A stretch of DNA of 64,000 nt from the NCBI GenBank assembly GCA_015178975.1, contig WHVD01000003.1, positions 1,943,584 to 2,007,583 of the forward strand, written 5' to 3'. The translations under genes and the position numbers were made by a program. The notes below the pieces were generated by a model. That model saw only the letters and a program-made list of their open reading frames with translations. It made no database searches and was not told the DNA's origin. Of this stretch, positions 22,026-33,782 are shown piece by piece. Source of the stretch: Hysterangium stoloniferum. Taxonomy: Eukaryota; Basidiomycota; Agaricomycetes; Hysterangiales; Hysterangiaceae. The stretch's first letter is position 1. Each line of letters begins with the position of its first letter.

Positions 22026-25000
22026 CTAACCCAATCCTAACATTGATCTTAAATACTCTACCTTTGGCTTAGCCAAAGGCTTTGTCAATAGATCAGCAGG
22101 CATCTCTGAAGTTGGTAAATGCACAACTTTAATCTTCCCATTCTCTACTTCCTGTCTTAACCAATATGTCCTCAAATCAAGATGCTTCATACAACCATGG
22201 TGTTCAGGATCTCTTGCAACTGCAATGGAAGACTGGTTGTCAAGATATAAAGTGGATGAAGTCCTTTGTGGATATCCTAATTCCTCAAACAAGTTCCCAC
22301 AACCAAAGCACCTCTTGAGCAGCTGATACTGCTGCAATATACTCTGCCTCAGTAGTGGAAAGAGTTACAATTGTTTGTAGTTTACTCTGCCAACTAATTG
22401 CTCCAGTACCCATCTTGACCACATATGCACCAGTTGACTTTCCAGTGGACTTATCACCTCCATGGTCACTATCTGAATAAGAAACAAATAGTTCCTTATC
22501 ATCACTAGGGCCATAAGTCAGGCCTAAGTCAAGAGTGCCTTTGAGATAATGAAAGCGATGTTTTACTGCCAACCAATGAGTCTTTCCTGGATTATGATTA
22601 AATCTGGCCAATACTCCAACAGTATAGGCAATATCTGGACGAGTTGCAACAGCCAAATACATGAGAGAACCCATAGCATGAATATATGGAATATATTTCA
22701 TGTATGCAATATCCTCAGGTGTTACTGGAGCCTGATCTTTACTCAATTTCAAGTTAGGCTCCATTGGTGTACTGATGGGAATGCAGTCAGCAAGACCATA
22801 GTGTTTCAGCATGTCCAAGATATATTGCCTCTGTGAGAGAGTGATAGTTTGCTTCTTCCTGTCCCTTTCAATACCAACACCCAACAAGTAAGTGATTGGA
22901 CCAAGATCATGAAGTTTGAAGTGTCTCTTCAAATCATCTTTAAGCTTCTTGATAGCCTCCTTAGATTTAGATGCAATAGTCATGGCACCTACAAATACTG
23001 GTAGAACAACTTTAACACCATCCTTTTGGTAGACCCAGATACTGTGATCACACAATACCTGCTTGAAACCCAAGCTGAGCAAGACAGCATTCAACTTCTT
23101 GTGCCAGATCTGGGGTGACTGACACAAACCATAAAGTCCCTTTAGGAGTAGTAAGAACTCATCACAAGCACCTTGGTGAAAACCTTCAGGTTGCTGTAAA
23201 TACACTTCCTCTTCAAGTTCACCATTCAAAAATGCAGAGGAAATATCCACACTCTCAAGTTCCATATCCTCAAGTGCCGCTAATGCTAAAACAGCAGGCA
23301 GAGTGGCCCATTTGGCAGTAGGAGCAAATGTATCAGTAAAGTCAAAACCTGGTCACTTTGCATAGCCTTTGGCAACAAGATGAGCTTTGAACTTGTCAAT
23401 GGACCCATCCTTCTTATGCTTAATCATAAATACCCAGTGAGAGCCAGTAGCCTTATGACCTTCTGGAAGTTTAGCCAATTGAAAGGTACCATTTCCAAGC
23501 AATGATTGCATTTCAGCATATGCAGCATCATACCACTTGTCAGCATCAGGACTTTGTAAAGCCTCTTTCAGAGTTCTAGGTGAATTATCATGAGCACTAG
23601 CCTTGTAGGAAAACTCAAAGGCTTCATCCACAGAAACATAAAGATCTCCTTCATTGGCAGCTAAAGCTTCTTCCTCAGACTCAACTGGATGAGTAGAAGG
23701 ACCTGGTATAGGATCCTCTGCTTCATCACTGGACTCAACTACAGGAGTAGGTTCTCTATAGTTATGAATATTAGTTTGCCAGAAGGGCTTGGGAGGGCCC
23801 CTATTTCTAGGTGGATTCTGACATGGTTGAGGAGGAGGACTTGGTGAACATTCAGAGCTGGAATTAGAGCTGGAGCTAGAATCAGGAGCCAAAGCATTAT
23901 CCTAATCATCTCCCACCTGATTTGGTCCCTGTTGAACTCTCACCTGAGTAGACCCAGAAGGTTCAGGAATAAACATTCCAATGAATTGTGGATCATTGGG
24001 AAAAATATTAGGAATATTAGGAATAGAAGGTGTGGTCTGTTTGGACAGGCCTGGCAGGACTTTCTCATCAAAAACACCATTATTACTGACTATAATCTTT
24101 TTAGTCAGTGGATTGTAAAATAACCAACCCTTATAATCTGAAGGATATCCAATGAAGACACACTTTTGTGTGTGAGAGCCAAGTTCAATACATTGATTCT
24201 TCTGCACATATACATAGGCAGTGGATCCAAATACCCTAAGATTTGACATATCTGGTTTTCTGCCATGGAAAGCAGTATAGGGCACAGAGTGCTTCAGAGC
24301 AGTAGTAGGGGAGTGATTGTGTGCATAAGTAATTGCAAGAACAGCATATCCCCAAAAAGAAGGAGGAAGGTGGAATTCAGTCAAAATTGAAGTGGATCCT
24401 TCTTCCAGTGTCCTTAGGAATTAAAACGCTCAGCCACACCATTCTGGTAAGGCTCACTTCGGACAGTATGCTGCCGACTAATGCCAGCATTTGCAAGGAA
24501 GGCATCAAATTCCTTTGATATTTACTCTCCACCCTTGTCATCCCTAAAGATCTTAATTGTCTGACCAAGTTTATTTTCAATACTGGCCTTGTATGTATAT
24601 CTTAAAAGCCTCAAATACATCACTCTTGTTTTTGAGTAATGCAGTCATAGCATAGCATGAGGCATCATCAATGAAGGTTACCCAGTAGCAAAACCCTTCC
24701 AGAGTTTGTGTAGGTAATGGACCATAAACATCACTGTGAATGAGTGCAAGTGGTTTAGTATAGCATGTTGTTGCCATTTTATTAACCACTCTGTTCTGTT
24801 TGCCAGCTAAGCAGGGTTCACAAATAGGATCTGGAGAAGTCTGAGAGTCAATCTGAATCCCAGTGACCAAGTCCCCTTTTATAAGCTTTTGCACATCAGC
24901 ATGGTTCAGATGACTGAAATGACAATGCCAAAGTGTTGAGTCTAGTGGACAGGTTGTAACAAGACCAGCATATTCTGTCATAGGTACTGTAATTCCATTC

Positions 25001-25400
25001 AAGTATGCAGTGTTATTTTCATTAACAGTTGTAGTAAAGAGTAACACTCTATTCCTATAGAAGGACATAGTGGAACCAAAGATAGAAACATGGTAGTTCT
25101 TTTTCTTTGTTAAGTACAAAACAGAGAAGAAGTTATTTGTAAGATGGGGAACATGAAGAACTCTTTCAAACTCTAATATTACATTTCCTTTGCCTTTAGG
25201 CTTGAACCGCACTGCTCCCATCCCTGCTGACATAATGGTATGTCCATTTGCAACTTGGATAGGAATGTGAAATGGTTTGTAACTTTGAAAACCAATGACA
25301 ATGTGGTGTCATATGGGAAGAAGCACCTGTATCAGCAGTCCAGTCAGAACTAGCATAGACAAGGAGAGTACAAGTGGGATCAGAAGAATCAGGGATAAAA
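22026..25400 (-). pseudogene. Copia P pol (PR-IN-RT-RH), decayed
   Basis: Polyprotein in Copia order. Protease: WTADTGASSHM (DTG) near 25345. Integrase: HHCC zinc motif (HCHFSHLN ... CEPCLAGKQ), D in IHSDVYGPL, RDDKGGE, and E in QNGVAER. RT: HWVFMIKHKKDG, LNGELEEEVYLQQPEGF; the YVDD motif has become FVGA (VFVGAMTIAS near 22990), so catalysis is lost. RNase H: YSDSDHGGDKSTGKS, TEAEYIAA, LYLDNQSS and the end LTKPLAKPKVEYLR. Breaks: frameshift near 25250 and 24590, TAA near 24535 and 24425, TAG before 23892, TGA near 23361 (Arg expected), frameshift near 22320. Confidence 0.9.
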
Positions 25401-26225
25401 GCACTTGCATTTCCAGCAGACTCTGGCTGTTTCTCCTCAGATGGCTTCTCTGAGGTATTAGCCTTGACTGCCTTCTTTCCCTTTTTACGATGTCCCTTCT
25501 TAGCATTATTCTGTGCAGTTATGTACTGAAAACAGTCCTCCTGAATGTGACCAGGAGTATTGCAAAATGGGCATGGGACATCACCAGAAATACTGGGAGT
25601 CTTTGACACAATTTTGTTAGCTGTCTCTCTTTCTCTGGCAGCCTGCAAACTTTCTTGCAATGCAAAGTGTGTTTTGACATCAGAGAAAGAAATAGCAGTA
25701 TTCATCATTAAAGATGAAGTCCAGACAGAGTCAGATTCAGGCAATGCACGAAGCAAAGTGAGAGTAGCAAGCTCATCATCCAACATGGCAAGAGTGTATC
25801 CTTCAGGACGCAAACTCTGGACACATGCACAAACGTTGTCAACACGACTCATCAATGAAGTCAAAGACTCTTCAGGTTCCTTTTGAATGTTAAAAAGGTC
25901 ATTGTAGGCACTAAAGCGAACTGCAGGGAGTTGCTTATTGTGTGCCTTTTCAATTTTAGACCACATCATCAGGACCATCATCAATGTCAACATGAGTGCG
26001 CTGTGTAGGTCCAAGAGAGTGCCATATAATACCAGCTGCTTTATTAGAGCATTGCTCCCAGGCAGGGAGCAAACTGGGATCAGTAGGCTGCTTCTCTTTG
26101 CCAGTGGCAATGGACAGACAATTCTCCATGCACAAGAAGCCAATTATATCATGTCTCCAATCATCATAATTACTCTTCTCCAAAATAACACAATGCTTGT
26201 GGCTATCAGTGGATGCCATTGGCAC
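25401..26225 (-). pseudogene. Copia P gag
   Basis: Gag of the same element. N-terminus (from 26225) has KSNYDDWRHDIIGFL, the usual 'L..NY..W...M...L' Copia Gag start; a +1 shift near 25958 moves to the frame beginning KIEKAHNKQLPAVR. Middle: EPEESLTSLMSRVDNVC. A CCHC knuckle CPFCNTPGHIQEDC lies near 25570-25530, followed by a Lys-rich linker. The ATG inside the PBS seen in Copia R is GTG here, so the start is the downstream ATG at 26225. Confidence 0.85.
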
Positions 26226-26819
26226 AAGGCTTTTTAACCAAGGTATTTAAAAAATATCTAATTGGACAAGCAGTTGTAACACCACCTAGTACAAAAGGGT
26301 TACTTTGATATTGCTAGGAAGGTAAAAACAAAGGCCCACTGAAGAGCACAATGCCAACAAATCAAGTCAAGTACCTGTGAGATAAAATCCAAGATGATGT
26401 ACCACAGACTCAAAGAAGAGTCAGGGGTGTCTGAGATGTGAGGAGATGGTCAAGGACAGTGTCTAGAGATGTCCTACAACACCAATAAGTGACCAGAGAA
26501 AAGGCTGGGTCACAACACACAAAAAGATCCAAGGACACCTAAAACACAAAGGAGCACCAAGGGAGGTGCTAAAGAGCAAGGGTGTAGTGGACGTTCGATG
26601 GGCGCCTATTTGAAATTTGACGTGGCAGCTTTGAAGATAAAGCGACGACAAAAAATCTGGCCTAAAAATCGTCCAAAACAGTCCAGAAACAAATGAGATA
26701 TGAGCCAAACAAAGTGCAAGGTGTTTTTGATAGTAGATAAAGTGGATGGGGGTGCTATGGTGTCTGTAAGGTTGAAAAACAGCTATTAATTTTGATTTTT
26801 TAAGCCTAGGCCCACAACC

Positions 26820-27138
26820 TGTTGAAACAGCTCAATATGTAGCTGAAGATCACCCAGAACACTGTGAGGGATGAGATGAAAGCAAGCTCTAAGGTTATAT
26901 TGAGTTGTAGCTACTTACCTGTGAGGGATGAGAGCAAGCTCTAAGGTTGCTTTCCCACAGCCCCACAGATGCACTGAGCGCTTATTTAAGCGCCCAGGTT
27001 CCCGGGAATCTACATAGTTGCCTAACTAGGTAATTCACTAACTACTGCACCTACAGTGTTGGGAAAAATACTACAAATATCAGAAAAATATAGGGAGTAA
27101 TATAGAATATCATAAAGCTGTAATATCATACTCTAACA
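26820..27138 (-). mobile_element. 5' LTR of Copia P
   Basis: 319 bp. Same ends as the 3' LTR but with an extra segment near 26898-26942 that partly repeats neighbouring sequence (GAGGGATGAG and GCAAGCTCTAAGGTT occur twice). On the minus strand the LTR is followed by GGTTGTGGGCC, a degenerate version of the Copia half-tRNA PBS. Confidence 0.9.
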
Positions 27139-27400
27139 CCAGCAGAGTCTGGTGACTGATGTGTGAGACACAAAGGGTCAGGCATGGACAGGTTCGATGT
27201 CCAGGTTCTGGCAGGTATTCCAGTCAACTGATAACTGGTGCATATAGGGTGTGGGTGCATATATGGTAGTAGTGTTAAGAACTAAAATGAGAGGTTTGGG
27301 GAACTGACGGGGACTGAATGGAAGGACTTGGCTTCAGCTTATATGCTGCACCCTCACAAAGGTACCATCAGACATCCTTAAATTTCAAATGTATAAGGTA

Positions 27401-27623
27401 CAGTGGGTCAAAAAACTGCCCCAATGTTTGTGTATTTTAGAAAGATTGATATTGTGTGAAGGAATGACATCAGCAGAAATTCTGAATAATTCACATGATA
27501 TACTAGAACATGTTGGCTATCTACCAACTTAAGAAATCATGTGATTCCAATCAAAACTCATTGCTCAATAAATCAAACAAAATAATCACTCATTGGGGCA
27601 GTTTTTTGACCCTCTATTATTTT
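27401..27623. repeat. T2 left terminal inverted repeat
   Basis: 223 bp, starting CAGTGGGTCAAAAAACTG. The inner end carries the same motif inverted (CAGTTTTTTGACCC), so each arm has a copy of the terminal motif at both of its ends, facing each other. Confidence 0.9.
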
Positions 27624-27628
27624 ACAAT

Positions 27629-28647
27629 CTAATACTTTGTATGACCCCCCTTTGCCTTTAAAACTGCCTGTATCCTCCAGGCATGCTTTCTATTAGCTTC
27701 TGGCATGTCTCTGGTGGTATTTCAATCCACTCCTTTGCCACCCTGTCCCATAATTCATGTACTCCTTTAGGTGGTATGTCATATTGTTGGAGTTTGGCCT
27801 TGAGGTGTTGCCAGAGGTGTTCAATGGGATTTAGATCAGGTGATTGGGCAGGCCACTTCATGGGAATGATGTTATTGTCAGAAAACCACTGGTCTGCCTT
27901 TTTTGAGGTATGTTTTGGATCATTGTCCTGTTGGAAGTACCACTTATCCTCAGCCATCTCCAAACTTTCAATGCTCTCCTCCACTCCCTCCTCCAAAATC
28001 TCACAATACTGCACTGCATCCATGTTCCCCTGCACCTCTATCAGCTTCCCCACCCCATTCCAGCCCATGCACCCCCAAACCATCAAGTTATTCCCCCCTC
28101 CATGTTTGACAGTTGGTGTGGTGGTCCTGTCTGATACTGGTTCCCCTTGTTGCTTCAAAACATATACCTTCCCATCTGACCCAATCATATTGATTTTTGT
28201 CTCATCAGTCCACAACACCCTCTTCCACTACTCCATAGTCCAATTTTCATGGTATTGGGCAAACTTTAGCCATTGCTGACAATGAGACCCCTTGAGCATA
28301 GGGACTTTCTTCTTTGTTGCTGACCTAAAGCCAGCTTCCTTCAACACATTCCTAACACTCTGAGGAGTGACAGAGGTAGATCTGATGGAATTTATGAATT
28401 GGGTGGCTTGGACAGCATTGTCAAGCTTCCCAGAGCTGATTTGATGGATAATTGACTGTTTATCATAAGGGGAAAGCTTGGAAGGATGGCCACCAGGATG
28501 ATTTTCCTTATCCCCCTCTACCTCCCTACTGATCCTGCCAATAGTACCCTTCCCCAGGCCAGTCCTAGCTTGAATTTGATGATGGGAATACCCCTCATTG
28601 AGGAGAGAAACAACAGAAGAATGCTTTTCAGCAGAGATGGATTTCAT
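27629..28647 (-). pseudogene. T2 Tc1/mariner-type transposase
   Basis: Cuts and pastes the element at TA sites. N-terminal helix-turn-helix DNA-binding region (residues about 1-110, e.g. YSHHQIQARTGLGKGTIGRI), then the DDE core: D in WTDETKIN, D in QQDNDPKHTSK, E in SPDLNPIEHLW (34 residues later, DD34E). Two lesions: an in-frame TAG at about 28228 replacing an acidic residue between TME and WKRVLW, and a one-base loss near 27676 that moves the conserved C-terminus (RIQAVLKAKGGHTKY) to another frame ending at 27629. Length about 340 residues, normal for Tc1. Antisense frames over this gene are shadows. Confidence 0.9.
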
Positions 28648-28784
28648 AGTGGTGGTAAGGAGTCAAGGAGATGAATGGACAAAGTTCAACATGCCAAATT
28701 AATACAAATAAGGTCACATGACATGTTGATGATTCACATGACCCACTCCTACCTTATACTGGTGTGTAACATTGAAAATCAGAG

Positions 28785-29007
28785 AAAATAATAGAGGGTC
28801 AAAAAACTGCCCCAATGAGTGATTATTTTGTTTGATTTATTGAGCAATGAGTTTTGATTGGAATCACATGATTTCTTAAGTTGGTAGATAGCCAACATGT
28901 TCTAGTATATCATGTGAATTATTCAGAAGTTTTGCTGATGTCATTCCTTCACACAATATCAATCTTTCTAAAATGCACAAACATTGGGGCAGTTTTTTGA
29001 CCCACTG
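28785..29007. repeat. T2 right terminal inverted repeat
   Basis: Inverted copy of 27401-27623, 223 bp, ending CAGTTTTTTGACCCACTG next to the TA target. Confidence 0.9.
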
Positions 29008-29640
29008 TACATAATACTCAGTGATCGGAAACCAAGCTGTATGCGAACAGTCAGAAACTGAAGTGACAAATATCAGAGTCGAGGTTGAGGTCGTAAATGT
29101 AGGTTGAGTTATGAAATCAGATGGTGTCAGAATGCAAGGGTTGTGAACAGATAATGAAGTCAGAAACTAGAGGTGTATCTAAGTCAATATTCTGATTGCT
29201 TAGTAGCTACATTACAGCGGGTTTATATACAAGTTATTGACATCTAGAAAATACTAACTAAGGGAAGAGTGGAAATACCAATGACAAATAAACTTGACCA
29301 AGAATAGGAAGGTTATGATAAGGTCAGAGGCTGTGAATAACTGAGGGTGGTAACTACAAAAAAGGAAACAGTTTACAGTATATACAGTGACTCAAAAAAC
29401 CCTTCGCATGTTTTGTACTTTAGACTTATATCCCTGATAACTCAAAGAATAAAAATGCAAAAATATCAAGAATATTTGTGAATATGCTCTATCATATCTA
29501 GATTATGGAAGTATGGTGCCATTACATAAGATCCAAATATGGAAATAATAAAAATATTTATATGCAAGAGACTCATGTGAAGGGTTTTTTTGCTGACCAC
29601 TCTGACCCACAAATCTATTTATATTCAGTACTTGGTATAG

Positions 29641-30230
29641 TGTTATGACTGGAATTCCTGCCGGACTCTGGGCACTAACTTATATGCACCCTCACCCTAT
29701 ACGCACCAATTATCAGTTTACTGGAATTCCCGCCAGACTCCGTATGTCAGACCTGTCACGATTCAGACTCCACTCCACTCCATTCCATTCCTAACACCAA
29801 GTTTGGTGTTTATTATCTCATTTTATGTTTGCTAGTTTAGTTTTCATTATTACTGGATTTGGTATGTTATTCATTCCACAGTCTATATAGTCTGGCAGAT
29901 GTCGTACATACAATCCAGTCAGAAAATCAGCTTAGATTCTCCCCAGTAATCTTAGTATATTTTCCACTCTAAATTCCTCTTTGAAACACACCGCTCTTAC
30001 TTGTCAGAGCCCATGGGCTCTGACCCATCTATCACTCGACCTCCGACCTATCTATCTTGACTCCCCGACCTCTCGACCCACAAACTCTGCCCAGACTCCC
30101 CGGGATTCCCGTCCATCCATTTGAAATTGGACAAGACAATCTCACAAGGGTGCAGCCTATAAGCTGAAGCCAAGTCCTACTGGCTTTCCCACAGGTTTCT
30201 CTGGAAACCCTCCATGTACGCACCTTAACA
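29641..30230 (+). mobile_element. Solo LTR, family A (A6), shortened
   Basis: 590 bp, TGTTATGACTGG...CACCTTAACA, TSD TATAG at 29636-29640 and 30231-30235. About 200 bp shorter than other LTR-A copies through internal deletion. It retains the transcript-start box GTCAGAAAAT near 29936 and the conserved box (GCTGAAGCCAAG on this strand) near 30165. It interrupts the last codons of the T3 transposase: the TSD lies at the GG-TKY end. Confidence 0.9.
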
Positions 30231-30235
30231 TATAG

Positions 30236-31295
30236 CCACCCTTTGCCTTCAACACAGCTGCAACCCTCCTAGGCATACTCAATCAAATTCTGACACACCT
30301 CTGCATCAATCTTGTTCCACTCCTCCACCCTTTCCCACAACTCTAGTATCCCTTTTGGTTCAACCTCATACTTCTCCAGCCTCCTCTTGATATGATCCCA
30401 CAAGTGTTCAATGGGGTTGAGGTCTGGAGACTGTGCTGGCCATGGGAGGACATTGAAATTATTATTTTGAAACCAAGTCTGGGCCTTCTTGCAAGTATGC
30501 TTGGGGTCATTATCTTGCTGGAAGATGACATCATCCACAGATTTTCCATAATAGTTGAGGCTGGCTTGAAGGTCCTCCTCCATAATCTTGAGATAAAGGT
30601 CTCCATCCATCCTCCCATCTATCTTGCAAGCATACCCAGGTCCTTTCCACAGCATGCACCCCCATACCATCACAGATCCTCCAAACTTCTGAGTCCCCTG
30701 AACCAGCCTGTTACTCAAGCCCTCCCCAGTCTTTTTCCAGACCCACTTCCTCCCATCTGACCCCAACCTGTTGATTTTGGTTTCATCAGACCACACCACC
30801 TTCTTCCAGTCCTCCACAGTCCAATGCTAATATGCTATAGCAAAGTCCATCCTTGCCTTCCTATGCTTCTTGCTAAGAAGAAGCTTTTTCTTCTTCATCA
30901 CAGCCTTCATCCCCAACTATCTTGAGATGATTGCACACAGTTTGGGTAGAAATGGGCTGGTTGGTGAGATTCCTAAGGGCTTTGGTCACATCAACAGCAG
31001 TGTCAGCCTTCCCAGAACTGATGAGATGCTGTGCATAGTGAATGTTGGTAGGGGAAAGCTTTGGGGGATGACCACCAATGGACTTAGGAAGATGAGAACA
31101 ATGCTTAGAGTGAAGCTTTGAGACTGTGCCAATGCTATGACCAATAGAAACTGCAATGTGGCTAGCTGAATGACCAGCATCAAGCAGTGAGAGGATATGA
31201 TTCTGGCTGGCAAGAGACAAAGTGCATATCTTGGGAATTGGGGTATAACTAGTTGCTAAAGGTGATATATTTATACTCCAGTACAACATGGTCAT
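30236..31295 (-). pseudogene. T3 Tc1-like transposase, broken
   Basis: Two minus-strand pieces. 31295-30873 encodes the helix-turn-helix part (SASHIAVSIGHSIGTVSKL, then a GGHPPKLSP linker). 30817-30269 encodes the catalytic core with D (WSDETKIN), D (QQDNDPKHTCK) and E (SPDLNPIEHLW, DD34E), ending in VCQNLIEYA. Between them the frame changes and a TAG or TAA interrupts the KKHRKARMDFA segment. The C-terminus is cut by the solo LTR at 30230. About 330 residues if joined; inactive. Confidence 0.85.
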
Positions 31296-32871
31296 GTGAC
31301 ATCATGTGATTTTGTTGATATGACCTAATTGGAGGTAAACAATCAATAAGGTCACATGACTATAAGCATTTATAGTCATCAAAGTTGCCAGCAAAAAAAC
31401 CCTTCACATGAGCCTCTTGTATATAAATATTTGTAATATTTCCATATTTGGAGCTTATGTAATGGAACCATACTTCCATAATATAGATATGACAGAGCAG
31501 ACTCACAAATATTCTTAATATTTTTGCATTTTTATTCTTTGAGGTATCAGGGATATAACTCTGAAGTACAAAACATGCAAAGGGTTTTTTGAGTCACTGT
31601 ATGACATAGGTGAGACATAGAATAAATGGATCATCAAAGGATAAAAGGATGTATCAGAGTATAACCAGATAGTACAAGTATAATTTGACAGGGGCTGTAG
31701 TGGGGTTTGATTGCCATGAGGGTGTACATCAGTGTTGGGTTTACTGACAGTGGCCAATATGACGATGTGACAATAACTTGAGGTGATAGCATCGTTGGAT
31801 ATCTTTGGGTTGCAACACAGTCATAACAAGTAGCCAGAGTCTGGCAGATCTTCTAGTCATAACAAACCTAAAATATGTACATGTTTTTTCATTTTTGAAA
31901 GGTTGGGTTAGAATGGATTACCAATATAAGCAGAAAATCTAAGTAAATTCATCAAAAGTACTATAGGATCATGGCTTGAAGGTAAGCCTTGGTTCATGTG
32001 ATTTGAATCAAAATCCACTGAATAATAAATAAAGCAAAACAGCTACTCATTGGGACAGTTTTTTGACCTATGATTGTTTTACTTTCTAGTACTTTGTATG
32101 CCCCCCTTTTTCCTTTACAACTGCCATGATCCTTCTAGGCATACTTTATATTAGATCTTGGCAGACTTCTGGTTGGATTGCATTCCACTCCTCCACCACT
32201 TTCTCCCACAATTCATGTACTCCTTTGGGTGATGTATTATATTTTTGGAGTTGGTGTTTGAGGTGTTCCCAAAGATGTTCTATGGGGTTAAGATCAGGGA
32301 ATTGGGGAGGCCAGGATAGTGCTTGAATTTCCTTGTCCTCAAACCATTTTGTTGCCTGCCAAGATGTATGTTTAGGATCATTGTCCTGCTGAAAGTAATG
32401 GTTGGCCTCCTCCATTTCCAACTTTTCAAAACTTTCCACTACTCCCAGCTCCAAAATTTGACAGTATTGTTCAGCATCCATCCTCCCCTGCACTTCTATG
32501 AGCTTTCCCACCCCATTCCAACCCATACAACCCCATACCATAAGGTTATTTCCTCCTCCATGTTTGACTGTTGGTGTTGTAGTCCTGTCAGACACTGGTT
32601 CTCCTCTTTGTTTCCATACATATGACTTTCCATCTGACCCAATCCTGTTAATCTTGGTCTCATCTAACCATAACACCCTTTTCCAGTCCTCCACAGTCCA
32701 ATTTTCATGATATTGGGCAAATTTGAGCCACTTCTGACAATAAATGGCTTTGAGCAATGGTCACTTTTGCTTTGTTGCAGAGTAAAAACCATTCTCCTTC
32801 AGTATATTTCTGACTGTTTGGGGAGTGACAGGGTTGGAGATGATAGAATTAATGAATTGGGTATCCTGAAC

Positions 32872-33782
32872 TGTTAGAGTATGATACTACAGCTCTAATA
32901 TAGTCTATTATGTTACTGTGAAGAGTCGATAGATTCTGACCGTTCGATATACGAAGAATAGTATCTATTCAACTACTATTAGCAGATATTGACCGTACAG
33001 TACAATACCGTCGATTACCAGACAAGCTGTGCTAGTAAGAAGACACGCTATGCGTCACAAGAGCAACTGTACAGTTGCTCTTGACGGCTAGAATGAACGA
33101 ATGAAAGAGTTGACCTTCACGGTACAACTCATAGCTAGATGTAGAATAGATAATCAACGCGAAGCTGAATATCTAGAGTAAAGAAATAATAGCACGAGTT
33201 GACTATAATGTCGACTAGCGCAAAGACCTTAGATTGGAACTCGACCTTCGCGGTTTGAGTCCAAAGTGCGTTAGTATGCAAGAGAATACTACCTTTAAGG
33301 GTAGTTGAAATGTTACCCTTGACACCTCTCGCTATTTGACGTCTGGGTCGTTTACGAGGTGGTGTCTGCTGGGTAAAAGTTGTCTGTCTCTTTTGGCGCC
33401 GAGAGTGCCCATACGTATACACAAAGCTTCGAACTACAAAATAAAGGTGTGCTCGAAATATAGAAAGAATATAAAGAAAGAAAATAAAAGGTAAATAATA
33501 AAGTACTATAATCCAGCTATTATTCCTTAGTCCAGGTATGCATATATGCATACCCTTTACAGTTACCTATATTTCTCTCTATATTTTTCTCATATTTGTA
33601 GTGTTTTTCCCAGCACTGTAGGTGCAGTATTTAGTGAGTTACTTAGTTTGGTAACTCCTATGTGCTTAGATAAGCACCCAGTAGAATACTCCACTGTGGG
33701 TGTGGGAAAGTCTCCTTAGTGTTTACTTTCCAATCACACACTCACAGGGTGTTCTGCAAAGCATTATTCAACTGTTTCAATA
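32872..33782 (+). mobile_element. Solo Copia-P-type LTR
   Basis: Begins TGTTAGAGTATGATAC and ends ACTGTTTCAATA; both ends match the Copia P LTR. TSD TGAAC at 32867-32871 and 33783-33787. The last base pair of the canonical CA end has changed (TA). A family-C solo LTR is nested at 32917-33561. Confidence 0.85.
32917..33561 (-). mobile_element. Solo LTR, family C
   Basis: 645 bp; minus strand TGTAAAGGGTATG...CTCTTCACA. TSD GTTAC at 32912-32916 and 33562-33566. Shares landmarks with 2838-3196 and with the C1 LTR. It lies inside the Copia solo LTR. Confidence 0.9.

Larger units (their letters stand above)
21730..27138 (-). mobile_element. Full-length Copia P element
   Basis: 5409-bp Ty1/copia element on the minus strand with both LTRs and a perfect TSD CCAGC (21725-21729 and 27139-27143). 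Order on the minus strand: 5' LTR, PBS-like GGTTGTGGGCC, gag, protease, integrase, RT, RNase H, polypurine tract AGGGGGGAG, 3' LTR. The structure is complete but the coding region is broken by frameshifts and stops, and RT has lost its catalytic aspartates. Confidence 0.95.
27401..29007 (-). mobile_element. Tc1-like transposon T2, near intact
   Basis: 1607 bp flanked by TA on each side (27399-27400 and 29008-29009). Perfect or near-perfect inverted repeats of 223 bp. One minus-strand transposase gene fills the interior with only one internal stop and one late frameshift, so this is among the youngest DNA transposons here. Confidence 0.95.
29385..31599 (-). mobile_element. Tc1-like transposon T3
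   Basis: 2215 bp including a 590-bp solo LTR and one copy of its TSD; without them about 1620 bp. TA flanks at 29383-29384 and 31600-31601. Long imperfect inverted repeats of about 210 bp (29385-29597 and 31389-31599) start CAGTGACTCAAAAAACCC, a different family from T2/T4. Transposase is on the minus strand. Confidence 0.9.
27273..31828 (-). mobile_element. Solo LTR, family B (B3), interrupted by two Tc1-like elements
   Basis: Pieces at 27273-27400, 29008-29384 and 31600-31828 assemble into one minus-strand LTR-B (starting TGTTATGACTGTG at 31828 and ending TTCTTAACA at 27273). TSD AGTAG at 27268-27272 and 31829-31833. It holds the conserved box near 27327 and the putative transcript start ATCAGAATAT (minus) near 29195. 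T2 (27401-29007) and T3 (29385-31599) each inserted at TA. Confidence 0.85.
20694..31864 (-). mobile_element. Solo LTR, family A (A5), interrupted by nested elements
   Basis: LTR halves at 20694-21729, 27139-27272 and 31829-31864 together form one minus-strand family-A LTR. Outer TSD AACCT is at 20689-20693 and 31865-31869. It was split by Copia P (21730-27138, TSD CCAGC) and by a solo LTR-B (27273-31828, TSD AGTAG). Removing both restores the usual LTR-A order ending in the GTCATAACA terminus. It also contains an expanded 21-bp minisatellite. It sits in the left inverted repeat of Tc1-like element T4. Confidence 0.85.

Noticed and set aside
27683..28279. Plus-strand ORF of 198 codons
   Set aside because: Antisense shadow of the T2 transposase, which has clear DDE motifs on the other strand.
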